From positions 4,853,501 through 4,917,500 of the forward strand of contig JBBDHG010000026.1 in NCBI GenBank assembly GCA_037951165.1: a stretch of 64,000 bases of DNA. Reading direction: 5' to 3'. Positions 25,201 through 37,136 of the stretch are shown one piece after another. The position numbers were made by a program, and so were the translations under genes. Below the pieces are notes generated by a model. The model worked only from the letters and a program-made list of their open reading frames with translations. It was not told where the DNA came from and searched no databases. The stretch comes from Lophius americanus (taxonomy: Eukaryota > Chordata > Actinopteri > Lophiiformes > Lophiidae). Positions within the stretch are counted from its first letter, which is position 1. The number at the start of each line of letters is the position of its first letter.

Positions 25201-25209
25201 TGTCCTTTT

Positions 25210-25640
25210 GTACACTCGGGCCACAGTTACTGCTCATCCCACTCTATCATCCTCACCTTTCACACCTGCTCCATTGCCTGCTTCACTGTCTGGCACATCA
25301 ATTGATATCAGTTATGCTCATTCAGGTAGTCTCATCCATCCAATCACTGTGTCACACCTGCATGTTTAGTCTATGACTATCAGCGGCTGTCATTAAATGT
25401 GACACTCTCCATTCTTCTAGTTCTTCTATGCTGCTTGTTCACACGGCCCCCGACTCCCCATCTCCGCTTATTCCTCGCAGATCTATCAGGATCATCATTC
25501 ATCACCACCAGAATCCAGACTCCAAAGAGGCCATTTTCCTACTCCGCCCAAAGAGCATTAGCGTCAAAGACTTTCAAATCGACTAATCATCACACTTCAT
25601 CTGTTGGAATAAATAAATCATCTTTTCTTTATTCTCTGTC
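25210..25640 (+). repeat. Dispersed repeat, longest copy
   Basis: This is the longest of three related sequences in the window (see 22180-22430 and 23190-23345). It has no coding capacity beyond a 98-codon chance frame and ends near an AATAAATAAATCATC-like stretch. The family is unknown to me. Confidence 0.45.
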
Positions 25641-26335
25641 TTCTCTGATTGAAATAAATATAAGTGAGGAAACCTTTTGGCTGAAATATGTTTAAAAAGT
25701 CATCAAGATTAAAGGTTAATTATATTGTCATTGACAATCCACCAGACAGGTACAGAGCTGAAAGAAATTACGCTGCATTTGGCGCAATAACAAAATAGTG
25801 AAAAGCACAAAAGTAAAATGGCTGTAACAGTTCAATCGAATTTAAATGATAATCATGTTCGCGAACACAAACACTGACCTCTCTACACACAAAACATAAA
25901 GCTTGTTTAGGAAGCCTTTGTTCACTGCTTCACAGAAAGAGCATGATTTAGAATTATTCTTTGTTCACAACTCGGCAGGTAAAAGTTCTGATCTGATTCA
26001 CATTAACAATGCAAATATTAAACTGGTCTATTATGATTCTTTTGTTCTTTTTTTTTTTTTACTATTTCTGCCATTATATTTTGTGTCAAGATACAAACAT
26101 TTGCCAATTACAGTTAAATATATCCAATCATTGACATAGGAAGCATTGAAAATGTGTGAGATAATAAGAGTTTAGGAGTAGTTCCTTCATCATAAGAGTG
26201 TAATAAGCCCTTTCATATATAATGGTACGGAGCCTTAAATGTCTTGAGAAAATGCTGTCTTTTAAATTGTGTGCACATGATGGTTTACGGTTAATCCAGA
26301 GTTTACAAACATTAACATCATTCCATTATCCAATG

Positions 26336-26390
26336 TATCCAAATGTAAAGTGCATTATAAATTAAATGTATTATTATTATTATTATTAGT
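26336..26390 (+). repeat. Shared retroelement 3' tail with (TTA)n end, copy 2
   Basis: TATCCAAATGTAAAGTGCAT is followed by TATAAATTAAATG and (TTA)n. It matches 20442-20497 and the reverse complement of 53470-53521. Confidence 0.65.
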
Positions 26391-26397
26391 ATAAGAA

Positions 26398-26515
26398 ACA
26401 CACTGGCAGGAGGATAGAGCATACGTTCAGTTCAAGTCAGAACACATACACAATGCAGATAAACCTTACTTCCGCTGTGATCCTTCACAATAAAAGCACT
26501 TAAAATACATGTAAT
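26398..26515 (+). repeat. Repeat shared with hpcal1 intron 1
   Basis: GTCAGAACACATACAC, a TTACTTCC block and an AATAAAAGCACTT-like block occur in the same order at 50770-50900. The order and spacing suggest two copies of one unnamed repeat. Confidence 0.45.
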
Positions 26516-26758
26516 CCATGTGGATTGAATCCAAAGCGTCTGGCTTCAAGACGTTTCACCTCTCCTCCAAGAGGCTTCTACAGTTTCAACTGCCTGGTAG
26601 AGATTCAGGGATTTTATAACTCCAGTAAGAGTTGATCTACGTCAACAGCTATCACCGACCTACAATGTTGTTTTAAAATATCTCTCAAGACGGCGTCAAC
26701 ACCGTCCACACCTGGATACACATAATGCTAACGACTCACGATTCCCCAAAAGACTATC

Positions 26759-26808
26759 GATTCCTGACGTTTCAGGAATCGATAGGGATTCCTGAAACGT
26801 CAGGAATC
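26759..26808. repeat. Perfect 22-bp inverted repeat with 6-bp spacer
   Basis: The arms at 26759-26780 and 26787-26808 are exact reverse complements (first arm GATTCCTGACGTTTCAGGAA plus TC) around GATAGG. Each arm is itself nearly palindromic, so cruciform or double-hairpin folding is possible. It abuts a Tc1-like relic. Confidence 0.85.
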
Positions 26809-26814
26809 AATTTC

Positions 26815-27240
26815 CCGACTACTCCAAAACTTTAGTTTTATTTATTTTTTTCCATTCCAAGGTGGACTTACTCTTCTGCTTGGGATCATTGTGCTGCTGG
26901 CTGATGATCTGACATTCCCTCAGTTCTGAATGTTCTGGTAGAGAGCAGAATTTAAGTTTGCCCAAATTATGGCGAGTCATCCTGGTCCTGAAGAAGCAAA
27001 GCATCTCCGCAACATTTCACTGCCATCTCTGTGTTTGATCGGAGGTGTAATGTTCTTGTGTCTTCAAACAGTTCAACATTCAACTCATGAGTACATTAAA
27101 GATTCTCCCAAAGGGCCATCAACTTGTGCTATGGTGAAATTGAGACTAGCCTTAATATCCTATTGGATGAGTAATGGCTTTCTCACTGCCACTCTTCCAT
27201 GATGTAATTTTCATCCTGTGTCTTTGGAAAACCCGAGTCC
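26815..27240 (-). pseudogene. Tc1-like transposase relic
   Basis: Minus-strand reading gives, in order, HGRVAVRKPLL, then RCFASSGPG, then SQQHNDPKQKSKSTLEW and NKTKVLE. These match the order of typical Tc1 transposase segments (GRVA.RKPLL; GCFA.SGPG; QQDNDPKHTSK...EW; KVLEWPSQSPDLNP). NDPK marks the second catalytic Asp region. Stops and frameshifts separate the pieces, so it cannot encode an active enzyme. Confidence 0.75.
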
Positions 27241-27267
27241 TGAACGCCGACTTTTATTGAGGTGGGA

Positions 27268-27345
27268 GAGGCCTTCAGTTCCAAGCGTGTTCCTGAATAA
27301 GCCCTCACCATGCTCTTGGAGGAATTTTGGAAGCTGGGTCATATC
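27268..27345 (-). repeat. Short conserved coding-like module, copy 2
   Basis: The reverse complement reads QLPKFLQEHGEGLF, the counterpart of 22013-22078. It lies just upstream (in minus sense) of the Tc1 relic and may be part of a composite element. Confidence 0.4.
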
Positions 27346-27349
27346 TGTA

Positions 27350-29930
27350 AAGGTGCACTATTTTTCCAAGTCTTCTTAAAAATCTGAAAAATGCAAAACA
27401 AATATCTAATAAGATAGATAATATAAATCTATCTTAAAAATAGATTTGGAACCCTTAGCGGATTGATGGCTTTCTGGAATTTCTTTAGATTTTGGCATAG
27501 TGTGCTACTGGTGAAAACTATGAGCCAACTTCCTGCCTCTGAGGATGCTCTATAGAAGTGATGACGTCATTGAACAGGGCTGGTGATGATCAAGTTGGGG
27601 CGGGTTACTTTTATCACACAGACCCATTTGTGTTTGAAAACCTTTTTGGTTTTTCTAAAGACATTTATAGAAGCCTTAGAAATGAACAATTTCCTGTTTA
27701 CTTAACTGCACTTAGCGCGCCCTTACTGTGCTAAAGGAAGGCTCCACCCTGTTCTGAAGTAAGTTTTCACAATAATGTTATTTTACTTCCCAAAAACTTT
27801 TTGAACTCCTACTGTTGCTCAATAGAATATAGATATATTTAATTTTCCACATGATTAGTGACATGTAATCACTGCATATGCAGAAGCAGCACACAGTCCT
27901 CAAATATTGATCTGTCTGTCTTTACATTATATAGGTTGAAGGGCAATGTTCCCCTCTGTAGACCTCTGTCAATATTTAGTGAACACATGGCACCCAAATC
28001 AGGGTTTCACTTGGCATAGGTACAAAACATGACTTATAAATGGTTTTCAACCTTTGACATACTTTACTTTTTTATACCATCCACTGTTCAGACTACATAG
28101 GGAAATAAATAAAAACAATGTTGGACATGAACATTAATAATTTAAAAACATATCAGAACACAGTCACAAACTACACACTATAAGTCACGTGTAATGTTTT
28201 CAAAACTGGTTCGTTGTTTACAAGACATGTTAAGCAGATTCCAAAGAGGACTACAACAAATATTGCAAACCTCCTTATCTATTCATTATATCACAAACTA
28301 TGACACATAATAATGACAAGATGTGACGTGCTGTTTGTCAGATGTTTTCTTGCAAAATAATCAAGGAATCCACCACTGCTAATGCAAGTTATTTTATTTC
28401 CCGTCACAGATGAACCTAAACAGACTTTGATTCCGTTAGGATTTAAAAAATTCAACTTTTGGGAGTTACTGTGTCTGAAATGTCCCTGAAAAGAAATCCA
28501 ATCCAGTGCATTGTTCAAGCAACCCCACTCATTAAGCTTCTCAAATTTAATGTGATCCCATAGTGATTCAGTAAAGAAGATAAATGCAGTTAACGACTTT
28601 TCCTGAGCTCAGTAATGAAACAAGACAGATTTCTTCCTGTCAATTCCTATTACTTCAATTTAGACACAATTGGACCTACGGTTATAAAGTCAAAGTCAAA
28701 AAAACTTTTCTGCAAAAGGTTTTAAAAAAAGGTTTGTAAGTGAATTATGAACATTTACAGTAATTTGACAAAAACTAGTTAGATCTCCTCGAGACGTTTT
28801 ATTAATGTTATAGATAACTATCAGTATGAATAATGTAAATGGTAAATCTCAATATAAATCAACTTTTAACAAGTTGAAACAAGTAAATTTCCTCAAATTC
28901 CTCTATCATTTTAATCATAGTATTGCTAGGTTGTAGACTATAATGATGACATTTAAAGGAAAAAAGTCATGTTATCATATCTTTAAGGGCACATTACAAG
29001 GATGAAGAGGAGGAAGAAAGGGGAGCACATCACAAAGATGAAGAACAGGAAGAAGAAAAGGGACCACACAGACAACAAGGAAACTTCAAGATTGTCTCAT
29101 TGCTTCCACTCTTGGACAACATCCTGTATATTTGGAAAAATATCTGAAGAGACAATTGGCTTTATAATGACACCTTTAAATATTTCAATTGAATGCTTTA
29201 CTTGTGCAACGATAAAACTCAGTAACTCGGATAAAAAACATTGCTATTAGATATGACAATTAAATCTCCCTTGTGTTCTGGAAAATGTGCACAAGTATAG
29301 GTTGTGTGTGCCCCCCCCCCCCCCCCCGAACCGCCACTGTTGGAAGCATGTACAAATATTAACAGTTAATCAGGGACTAATATGCATAACTAAAAAGAAC
29401 AAAGTGATTTCCCTCTTTGTTTTTTCAGACATTGCATAAATCACAGTTCAAATACAAGATAATCTAGATCAGTGATTTAAATTTTCCGTACAAGTGCAGA
29501 TTCTTTGGAGGTTTGGCAGCCAGAAGGACATAAATCTGCTCCTGACAACGTAATGATGTGGACATGCTGATACACTGATAAGATACATGTGCTGCAGCTT
29601 CCTTATCATATTTGCAATACTTCGATTTTTACTAGGCTCTGCTGATAATGTCATAGCTTGGCAGACTCTTCTTGAAGTTTGTACACTGTAGGAGAATGAC
29701 TGTATGACATCCAATGGGACATTTCTTCTGCGTGAATCTTCTGTTTGAAGGTAATGCAAGAGCTTAATAATTTAGTTTTGGTAAAGTAGTTTAAAATGCA
29801 CCACCCATTTTTATAGAAACAATTTTAGAAAACTGTTTTTCTCTATTTATATCTCTGAAAATATAAGGATTTTATGTGATCGACACAGATCGTAATAATT
29901 ATAATTACAATAATACTAGTCCTTAGTGTT
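27350..29930. other. Intergenic, no gene seen
   Basis: AT-rich sequence without recognisable genes. It contains a poly(C) run at about 29311-29327. A lysine/arginine-rich open frame at 29002-29250 reflects a purine-rich tract. Confidence 0.5.
29311..29327 (+). repeat. Poly(C) homopolymer
   Basis: About 17 consecutive C. The length is prone to sequencing error. Confidence 0.8.
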
Positions 29931-29934
29931 AACG

Positions 29935-30305
29935 CGAAAAAAATCAAAATCATTTTCAAATTTCATACCCACATAGGACTTAGTGCAAAGAAGAACTTGA
30001 CTGATTTTGGGAAAGCTGTGTTTCATATTTCTGCTAATAGAGGGAATTGTATCTCTAGTATCACAATTTCCGGGACCATATGAATCGACTCAACATCTAT
30101 CTTGTATATATTATATTTTAGGTTAATAATTCATATTTCACTCCCTAGGGGAGCTTTTAACTAAGAACACTGCTTTTCAGACATAGATTCCTAACTGCTG
30201 GTCCCACATGGACTGTTGGACATTACCAAGGAGTCGTATTTAATTTGTGGAGTTCAATGAGGATTGCTTGTACAATGCGGGGGAGTTTGAACTTTTCGGA
30301 GATAA
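29935..30305. mobile_element. Iterated-module repeat, copy 2 (short)
   Basis: This contains one module (CATCTATCTTGTATATATTA, then a TTCACTCCCTAGGGGAGCTTT-like end) and the same terminal block as copy 1: GTGGAGTTCAATGAGG, then TTGTACAATGCGGGGGAG and CTTTTCGGAGATA. It is shorter than copy 1 because it has fewer modules. Confidence 0.55.
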
Positions 30306-30399
30306 ACCCTTTATATCAGGGACAACAGTGCATGCTTAATTAAAAATTGGTTTTACTTGAGCCATAAGATTAAAACCGTCTAGTACTGTATAAGTCCCG

Positions 30400-30670
30400 T
30401 CTTTGCCACCAAAACATGTTTTCTGACACCTTTCTAGCAGAGCCAGCCGAGCATTAACTTTTTCAGCTATTTGTGCTATAGCTTCTGTGGGATCAGACAA
30501 ACAAGTCTAGACCTTTTGGCACCAATGATCTTGTTTCTCGCTTCCCCAGGTGTCCTTCCTGATATCACTCTGGTAGGTATTAACCACTGCAGACCAGAAA
30601 AAACAAACAACATGACAGGTTGTTCTGGAGATCCTCAATTTGACCCTTGTTAAAGTCACCTGGATACTTT
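30400..30670 (-). pseudogene. Tc1/mariner-like transposase relic (family A), copy 1
   Basis: The minus-strand sequence contains TTTAACAAGGGTCAAATTGA, CTGGTCTGCAGTGGTTAATA and CAAATAGCTGAAAAAGTTAA in the order of a widespread teleost Tc1/mariner-like element. Related copies lie at 32561-33085 (minus), 38664-39452 and 51815-52062. The reading frame is broken. Confidence 0.65.
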
Positions 30671-32560
30671 TTCATCTGTATTGTCTCTAACACATAACAT
30701 TCAGAACTAAATATTCACTTGCTGTCTAATATGCATCCCATCAAAGGACAGGTGAAACAGTAACAAGATAATCTATGTTATTCTGATGATTATAATGATA
30801 AATTATGCTTGATCCAACAAAGTATGAAGCTCAGTCCAATAATATTTCACAGCACTGTATGATCTTTATTTCAACAAAGCATTTAGTTTAAGTGACACAT
30901 AAATACATATCATGAAACTGCATTTATAATTAGACAGATCAAATAGAAAACATACAGGATTTTTTTTTCTAAGCAAAAGGATAAATATTTTAGATACAAC
31001 GTGAAACCTCTGTTTGTTCGAAACTTTATGTATATTAGATCATATCACTGTGGATAGAAGAGTGTCACTATGTCAACAAAAAAAATGTACATTGTACCAC
31101 AAACACAAGCAGCGTGGCAGAACGTGATACCACTGGGTCCACATCCAAATACAGAATACTCTCTGGTCATTGGTTAGAAGGAGAGTGTGCATCTAAACGA
31201 CCCTAACACAAATAAACTTGATAGAGAGCCCACCCATCAGCTGATTTCTAGCTCTTTTAGCAGAGCTGCATCACCAGCAGGTTGGAGGGCTTTCAGCGCC
31301 CACTAGTGGATGGTTATGTCTCTGCAGAACAGAGCCGCCCCCTTTATCAGGGTCTGACTGATACTACTTTGTGAAAATGCTCTGTCACAAGTGGAAATAC
31401 CGCATTTTTACCTCTGTGAGGATAATAGGGTAATGCAGAATCACAAGAATAAATGCAAATTAAAGCATGCAACTGGGGAGGGTGGAGGAAAAACAAATAC
31501 ACAAACATTCCGATAGAAATGTATTAATCTCCCCAATGGGAAATTAAATCGTTACAGCAGCTCAACAAAGAGAGAAAGTGGCTGGTGTATAAAACATTTT
31601 ATAAAATCCATACTATAAAGAGTAAAAATATACATACACTTTCTATTATATGGTGTAAATACAAAAAAAAAAAAGATATTCAAATTCAAATTTCACGTAA
31701 AACTACAATTTATTCTCATTAATATTATTATGGATTGACTTGCTAATTATTTTTTTCATCAACTACTACATTGTTTTGTTTATAGAAATTTAGAAAATAC
31801 CCCAAATTCTGTCAAAAATAACCCCAAACCCAGTGTGATACCATCACAAGTAAGTCCCAAAATCATTAGAAATAAATAAGAATAATGTAAAGGAAAAGCA
31901 GAAAAACAACATTGGAGAAGCTGGAGTTGTTTTTAAAGTTATAATCTATTGTTTATTGCATAGCATTTATAAGCTTTGCTATAAATAATAGATATATAAT
32001 ATAAAACTTATTTGGAGAGCACTTTTCAAAACAAAGTTACAAAGTCCACAGACTTCCAACGCACCTGCAACATAAATACATTCACTATAAGCAGTAAAAT
32101 GTAAACGGTCCACTTTCTTTTATTACTGTAATGCCTGAATTATTTTTGAATTATGAATCATTGGTGACTTTGTGTCATGGTTCTATTGTGCTTGTAGTGT
32201 TTATTTTGTATGAAGATAATTATGTTCAGATATAGGTTGAATGCTGTTTTCATTATCAATGTTTATAAATATGTTCCTGCTTTTTGTCATTTCTGTGCTC
32301 CACTTCTTTCTCTCCTCTCTCTGTGAATGTGTGAGAATCCTGTCTCAGTGTATTTATGACCATGTCCTGTCTGTCGGATCGTCTGTTTAACAAGCAATAA
32401 ATTACATTGTATTATAAACTGAGACTTTTTTGTGCCCATCGTCTGAGGGCTTTGCATTTGAGTCCTGTATTAGAACTTAATCATATCACCTTGTTGGCAG
32501 AAAATTGGTTCTGAGTAGAAGATTAACTGTATCTAATTCAATGAGGACACCTTTATCAGT
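30671..32560. other. Intergenic, no gene seen
   Basis: AT-rich sequence. A more balanced block at about 31090-31380 could be a decayed repeat or a regulatory segment, but nothing is diagnostic. Confidence 0.45.
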
Positions 32561-33085
32561 AAATACACCAACAACCCATAACATTAAGACCACCAGTTTA
32601 ATATTGTCTATACCCCCTTTTTGCCTCCAGAATGCTTCGCAATTATGTGTTTTCGGACGCCTTCTATTAGAACCAGAATCATTTTTTCAGCAGTTTGTTT
32701 TCGCTGCTGTGCGATTGGTCAACATCACAATGAGCTTGTGATAAATGGACTATACTTAAAACACGCTTTTCTATGTGGTATACCACACAAACACTTAACA
32801 ACAGAAGACAGCATTCACACAATCAATCACAAACCAGTGGTAAAGCCACGAGGAGCAACTTTAGGTTCAATATCTTGCTGAAGGACACAGCTTCCGATAA
32901 GTGGGCAGCAATGACCCTGTCATCGGTTCCCCACACCTCTTTAGCAGGTACAAACCACTACCTACCAGAAAAGTCCAAGAGTACCTGTAGTTCTGGAGAC
33001 GCTCGGACCCAACCATGTAGTTATCATAACTTGGCCTTTGTCATAATCAAACACTTGGACATTTTTCCAACACCAACTTCAAGAT
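32561..33085 (-). pseudogene. Tc1/mariner-like relic (family A), copy 2, interrupted
   Basis: The plus strand begins with ACACCAACAACCCATAACAT followed by TAAGACCACC, which resembles a terminal inverted repeat of this family. Next come the reverse complement of the transposase middle (ATTATGTGTTTTCGGACGCC) and, from about 32910, the 5' half (CTACCTACCAGAAAAGTCC). Between about 32700 and 32905 lies unrelated repeat sequence with TTCAATATCTTGCTGAAGGA, so another element seems to have inserted. Confidence 0.6.
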
Positions 33086-33094
33086 GAAATGTTC

Positions 33095-33190
33095 CACCTC
33101 ATTCCTAATGTCAGCTGGGACAGGCTCAAGCCCCACCAACCCTGGATGGCTGGGTGGACACCTTGCCAGTGAGAGAATGGTTAAATGCTG
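33095..33190 (+). repeat. RTE/SINE-like tail fragment
   Basis: GTCAGCTGGGACAGGCTCAA followed by a CCCTGGATGGCTGG-like end is the 3' part of a very common teleost SINE/LINE tail. A related stretch (GTCTGCTGGGATAGGATCCA) lies in the SINE at 53940-54260. Confidence 0.6.
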
Positions 33191-34320
33191 AGCGTTACAT
33201 CGTCAAGGTTCATAAAACTGGATTTTCCTACAGACATTGAATGCACCTGCATCAGAAATAACAGACAAATGCTCATTTTTCTTTTCCTTCAAGCTTATCT
33301 TTGAGACAGATGCCTCTATGGTTGATAATGTTTCATGAAATACCTTCTTGGGTGGCCCAGTATGTAGGACAACATGATAAATTGTCCTCAAGGGTGCCTC
33401 TTCAATGGGCAAAACATGATGAAGTGCCTTCTAGGGTGCTTTTCAAGGGACAAAACCTGAAGTGATGCACTAATGGATGCCCTCATAAAAAATAGAAAAT
33501 CCAATGTGCTGACCTACTAGTGGAGAAAATGTGACGCGGTGGCACATAGTATGGTAGACACATAATAGTTCATATAATAAAACCGTTTTATTCTTAACTA
33601 ATGTTTTCAATAGTTTCACCATGAATGCATCTGAGCTTTCTGAGTTCTGGTTCACCACCACATACCTTTGTTCTGATCACTTTTGCCACTGGCTCCTGGA
33701 TCAAAGTCTTGCTTATGTTTTTTATTCATTATATGCAACTCTAAAAATGTAAGAAAGCCATTCTTCATTTTGAAGCAAGTCACCAAAGTATTTTTGATGT
33801 GCTTTACTCCAGCGGCGTCAACACGGTAACAGCATTAAGTTGCTTACATCAATAAAAACAAAAGCAGCCTCAGACTAAGTTATCACTGCCTCTCTCTCTC
33901 TCGCTCTTTGAGCCAGATAAACACTCCATGCGCTTATAGAAGCAGGTGTCAGGCTTCAGGAGGACACAATCACACACACACACACATGCGTACACACAGT
34001 TAATTATTGATCCACTCTCTGAAATGCTGACATACACACCATCCGCTCTGTAGTGTCACTTTAGCCCTGACTGTCAGAGGCACTGATGGACGCGTGTGGG
34101 CCGACATCTAATGAAGGAGAAATGGAACTACTCAACTTTAAACTAACTCCTGCAGGATGATAGACAACACTAATTCCAAACAAGTTGAGACCGAGGTTAC
34201 AGATGAATTGGAAAGTTAATTAATGGCCAAAAACACCTATTTGGACTCCTGCGGGATATTATTAACTGGAACAATTCCAAAAAAAATTATTTTGTGCCTA
34301 ATGGTCAAATTGAAGCACTG
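33191..34320. other. Intergenic, no gene seen
   Basis: No gene. A short TC-type run (about 33892-33905) and a CA run (about 33970-33986) are the only simple repeats noted. Confidence 0.5.
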
Positions 34321-34324
34321 GTAT

Positions 34325-34610
34325 GAATCTAGGCTGTTTAACTGTATGAACTTAAAACGTTTCTCTGTATGAACCTGGATTCTTTCATTATTTGAAGCTG
34401 AACTCATTCACTGTATAAACCTGGACTGTTTCACTTTATGAAGCTGAACCTTTTCTTATGAACCTGAGCTCTTTTGCTTTCACCTAGACTCTTTCACAGT
34501 GTGAACCTTCAGGGTTTCATTGATTTGAATGAACCTGCACTTTTTCACTTCTTGAACCTGGATTGTTTCACTGTATAACCCTGGACTGTTTCACTGTTTG
34601 AACCTTATTT
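34325..34610 (+). repeat. Diverged minisatellite, unit about 23-25 bp
   Basis: Roughly a dozen imperfect copies of a unit like GAACCTGGACTGTTTCACTG. The best-preserved units are at 34404-34440 and 34553-34607. It has no spacers and no dyad, so it is not CRISPR-like. Confidence 0.8.
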
Positions 34611-34619
34611 AAAGGATTA

Positions 34620-35680
34620 ACCTAAGTGTGTCCGAGTATTAAGAATTGGTAGAAATAGTAGTAATTGAAATTGTAGTAATAGTAGTTTTTATATTGAATT
34701 TTGCCACATCGCCCTGGTTATAGACTGAGCCAGTTGAAAAAATTTGTCCCACAGTTCGTTCATTTCAGTGCAAAAAGCAGGCATTTACACTAGCATAGTT
34801 ATATTTTCCTTGTTCTTTTGAAAATACATGTTATTTTTTTAATATGATAGGTGTGAAAAATTCCAAGTAAGTCGAGAAAGTGACCGTTTTATATTGAAGC
34901 TGGATAAATGGTCAAAAATATGTTGTGGTATAATGTTTTATTAATGTTTTTTTTTTTGTATTTCATGTAAAACAACTTTGTTGGCCCATCGGTTGAAATG
35001 CAATATATTACATAATAAACTGAGATTGCATGAAAGTGGAAGCCAAATTATTGCATTCTGTTATTCTTTTCTGCAATCTTCCAAATGTTTAAGAGACGCT
35101 TTTCATGTATGTACATTTTGACCATCGTTTTAAACCGTTTGTTTAAGATACCGTGCTAATAATAGTCTGCAGTAATAATTTTCCACAGGACGCTGCTGCC
35201 ACTGTTTCTGCGAAGGAAGCGGGGAGTGGATTGATCCATTCAGTAAATGGGGGGATTCAAAATACTTTCTTCAAACTACAGGGGGAAATCCATTATAAAA
35301 CACGGAACAATTATGTTTATATTTATTCTTTAGGTATAATGTAATGTTAAAATATGCGTTCACATTTACAATAGTTGCAAGATAAATATTTAATGGCTTT
35401 TAAAGATGAAATATACTCCTGTAGTAGTGATTTGGACGAGTCGGATGAAAACCGAACTGTGAGCCACATCTTCCACTGAGTGATAGAGCCGCTAGCCGGA
35501 GAGCTGAGGGAAGGATCGACTAGCCTAGATAAGAAGATAGCGACGTTTGAGATAAAACTTTTTATCTTCTATCTCATTGTCAGTAGGTCTTACAACTCCC
35601 AACCGTTTTTAATTTTATCCCGTGTTGTGTTTTTAGTTAATTTTATCCAGGTTACTCAGGTTTAACAGTTAAGTTAGAGT
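34620..35680. other. Intergenic, no gene seen
   Basis: AT-rich sequence that becomes more balanced after 35450. No protein-like open frame. Confidence 0.45.
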
Positions 35681-35685
35681 ATACA

Positions 35686-35764
35686 TGACGTCAGAGGAGG
35701 GAAAAGTGGGGTTTAAATAAACTGGTCACAGAATCAACTGCCACACCTCCAGGAAGAGGTAAGT
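35686..35764 (+). promoter_or_regulatory. Candidate promoter and short non-coding first exon
   Basis: A full CRE palindrome, TGACGTCA, lies at 35686-35693, a TTTAAATAA TATA-like motif at 35712-35720, and a consensus 5' splice site (GAAGAG/GTAAGT) at 35758/35759. Together these could be a distal non-coding first exon for hpcal1, 13 kb downstream on the same strand. Mammalian HPCAL1 has distant 5' non-coding exons. No transcript evidence is available and the predicted exon would be very short. Confidence 0.25.
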
Positions 35765-37130
35765 CTGCATCACGTAATGTTGGTTAAAGCTGCGGTAATA
35801 AGCTGTTACCGTTTCTCTAAAGCAGAATAAGGTGTCATAGGGGCTACACCCATACTATCATGCACTCACCAAAGTTACACCTACATGCTAAGATTGGTTT
35901 ACATTCCACCCAGCTGATGGCAGTCTCAAAAACATATATTTTTGTCCACTTTACGTGTTATTTAAACAGCTCTAAAATGAGTTACATTGATATAGTTTAG
36001 GCTATACATCAGGCTATACATCAAAGCAGGGGCGTTGCTAGACACGAGTGCGAAAGGGGTACAGACAAGCCCCCCATTACTCACATTACATTTTTAACCC
36101 CCCACCACCCAAAAAAAAGAAGAGGTGTATATGTTGGGATGTTGATATTTTGATAAGAAGAAAATGTTTTTGCTTAACATTAAGATAATGATCATGGTTG
36201 CTATTATCTTGAGATCACAATATAATAACTTAGTGGTGTCCAGATAACAAAGCCTGTTTCTCACAATAACTACTTAATTATTGAAACATGATAATATACA
36301 GCTCCTCCGGGACAAGAGGATTAGTAAGTAAGCGCAAAATTATTTATAGAGCCCATTAACTGTTTAATGATAACAGATTTCAGTATGCAAGTGTGAGAGT
36401 GTGACTGTATTTTATTTCAGAATAACCTCTGCAACTGTGTGCCTATGTCATGTATTTAATGTTAGTTTGTAATGTATTTATTTTATTTTACTGTAATTGC
36501 AAGCAAATTATTTAACAGGGTAGACATTAAAGAACCTTTGCCTTAATTAAATCAAGGGTTGTTTACATGACAACGGTTTTCACATAAAACGGTTATCTTT
36601 TAGTTGCTTTTTAACCCTTTCGTTTCCACAACCGCCCTTTTTCTGGTCCTAAAAACACAAACTTTTGAAAATATCATAAGTGTTAACTGGAAAAACACAG
36701 CCTAATGGCATGGACAGAGCAACAACAATGTCATACTATCTGGTTTTGTTTGTGCTGCAGAGTCAGTATATCAACGTTACTCCAGCAAACTGTAGGGTTG
36801 TTGCACCATTACTTTGATAAGCATGTCCTATTCCTCGTCTGTCTTCTTCGGTGGTGCTGATTGGGAAAAACAACCCAGCCAACGGCTGGCTAGGCAGACA
36901 TACTCCAGATTTTCAGTCATTGTTGTGGGGGAGATGTGTTTAGGACAATTGTTTTCATAACGTTGACGTCTGAATGCAGGACTTTTGTAAAAACAAAGGA
37001 AAAAAATGAAATTCTAAGTTAAAACGGCATTGTGTAAACAGTGCCCTAATTTTGGAAAGATTGGAACTTGTAAACCTAACCTGAAGTAACCTACTTTCCA
37101 GCTAATCTGCACATCTGATGCATCATAAAC
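35765..37130. other. Intergenic, no gene seen
   Basis: AT-rich sequence with short homopolymer tracts. No recognisable element. Confidence 0.5.
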
Positions 37131-37136
37131 ATCTTA

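Noticed and set aside
29002..29250. Lys/Arg-rich small protein
   Set aside because: The basic N-terminal third comes from an AGG/AAG purine tract. No conservation evidence, promoter or partner is visible.
34325..34610. CRISPR-like array
   Set aside because: Units are directly adjacent and diverged, without unique spacers, in a vertebrate genome. It is a minisatellite.
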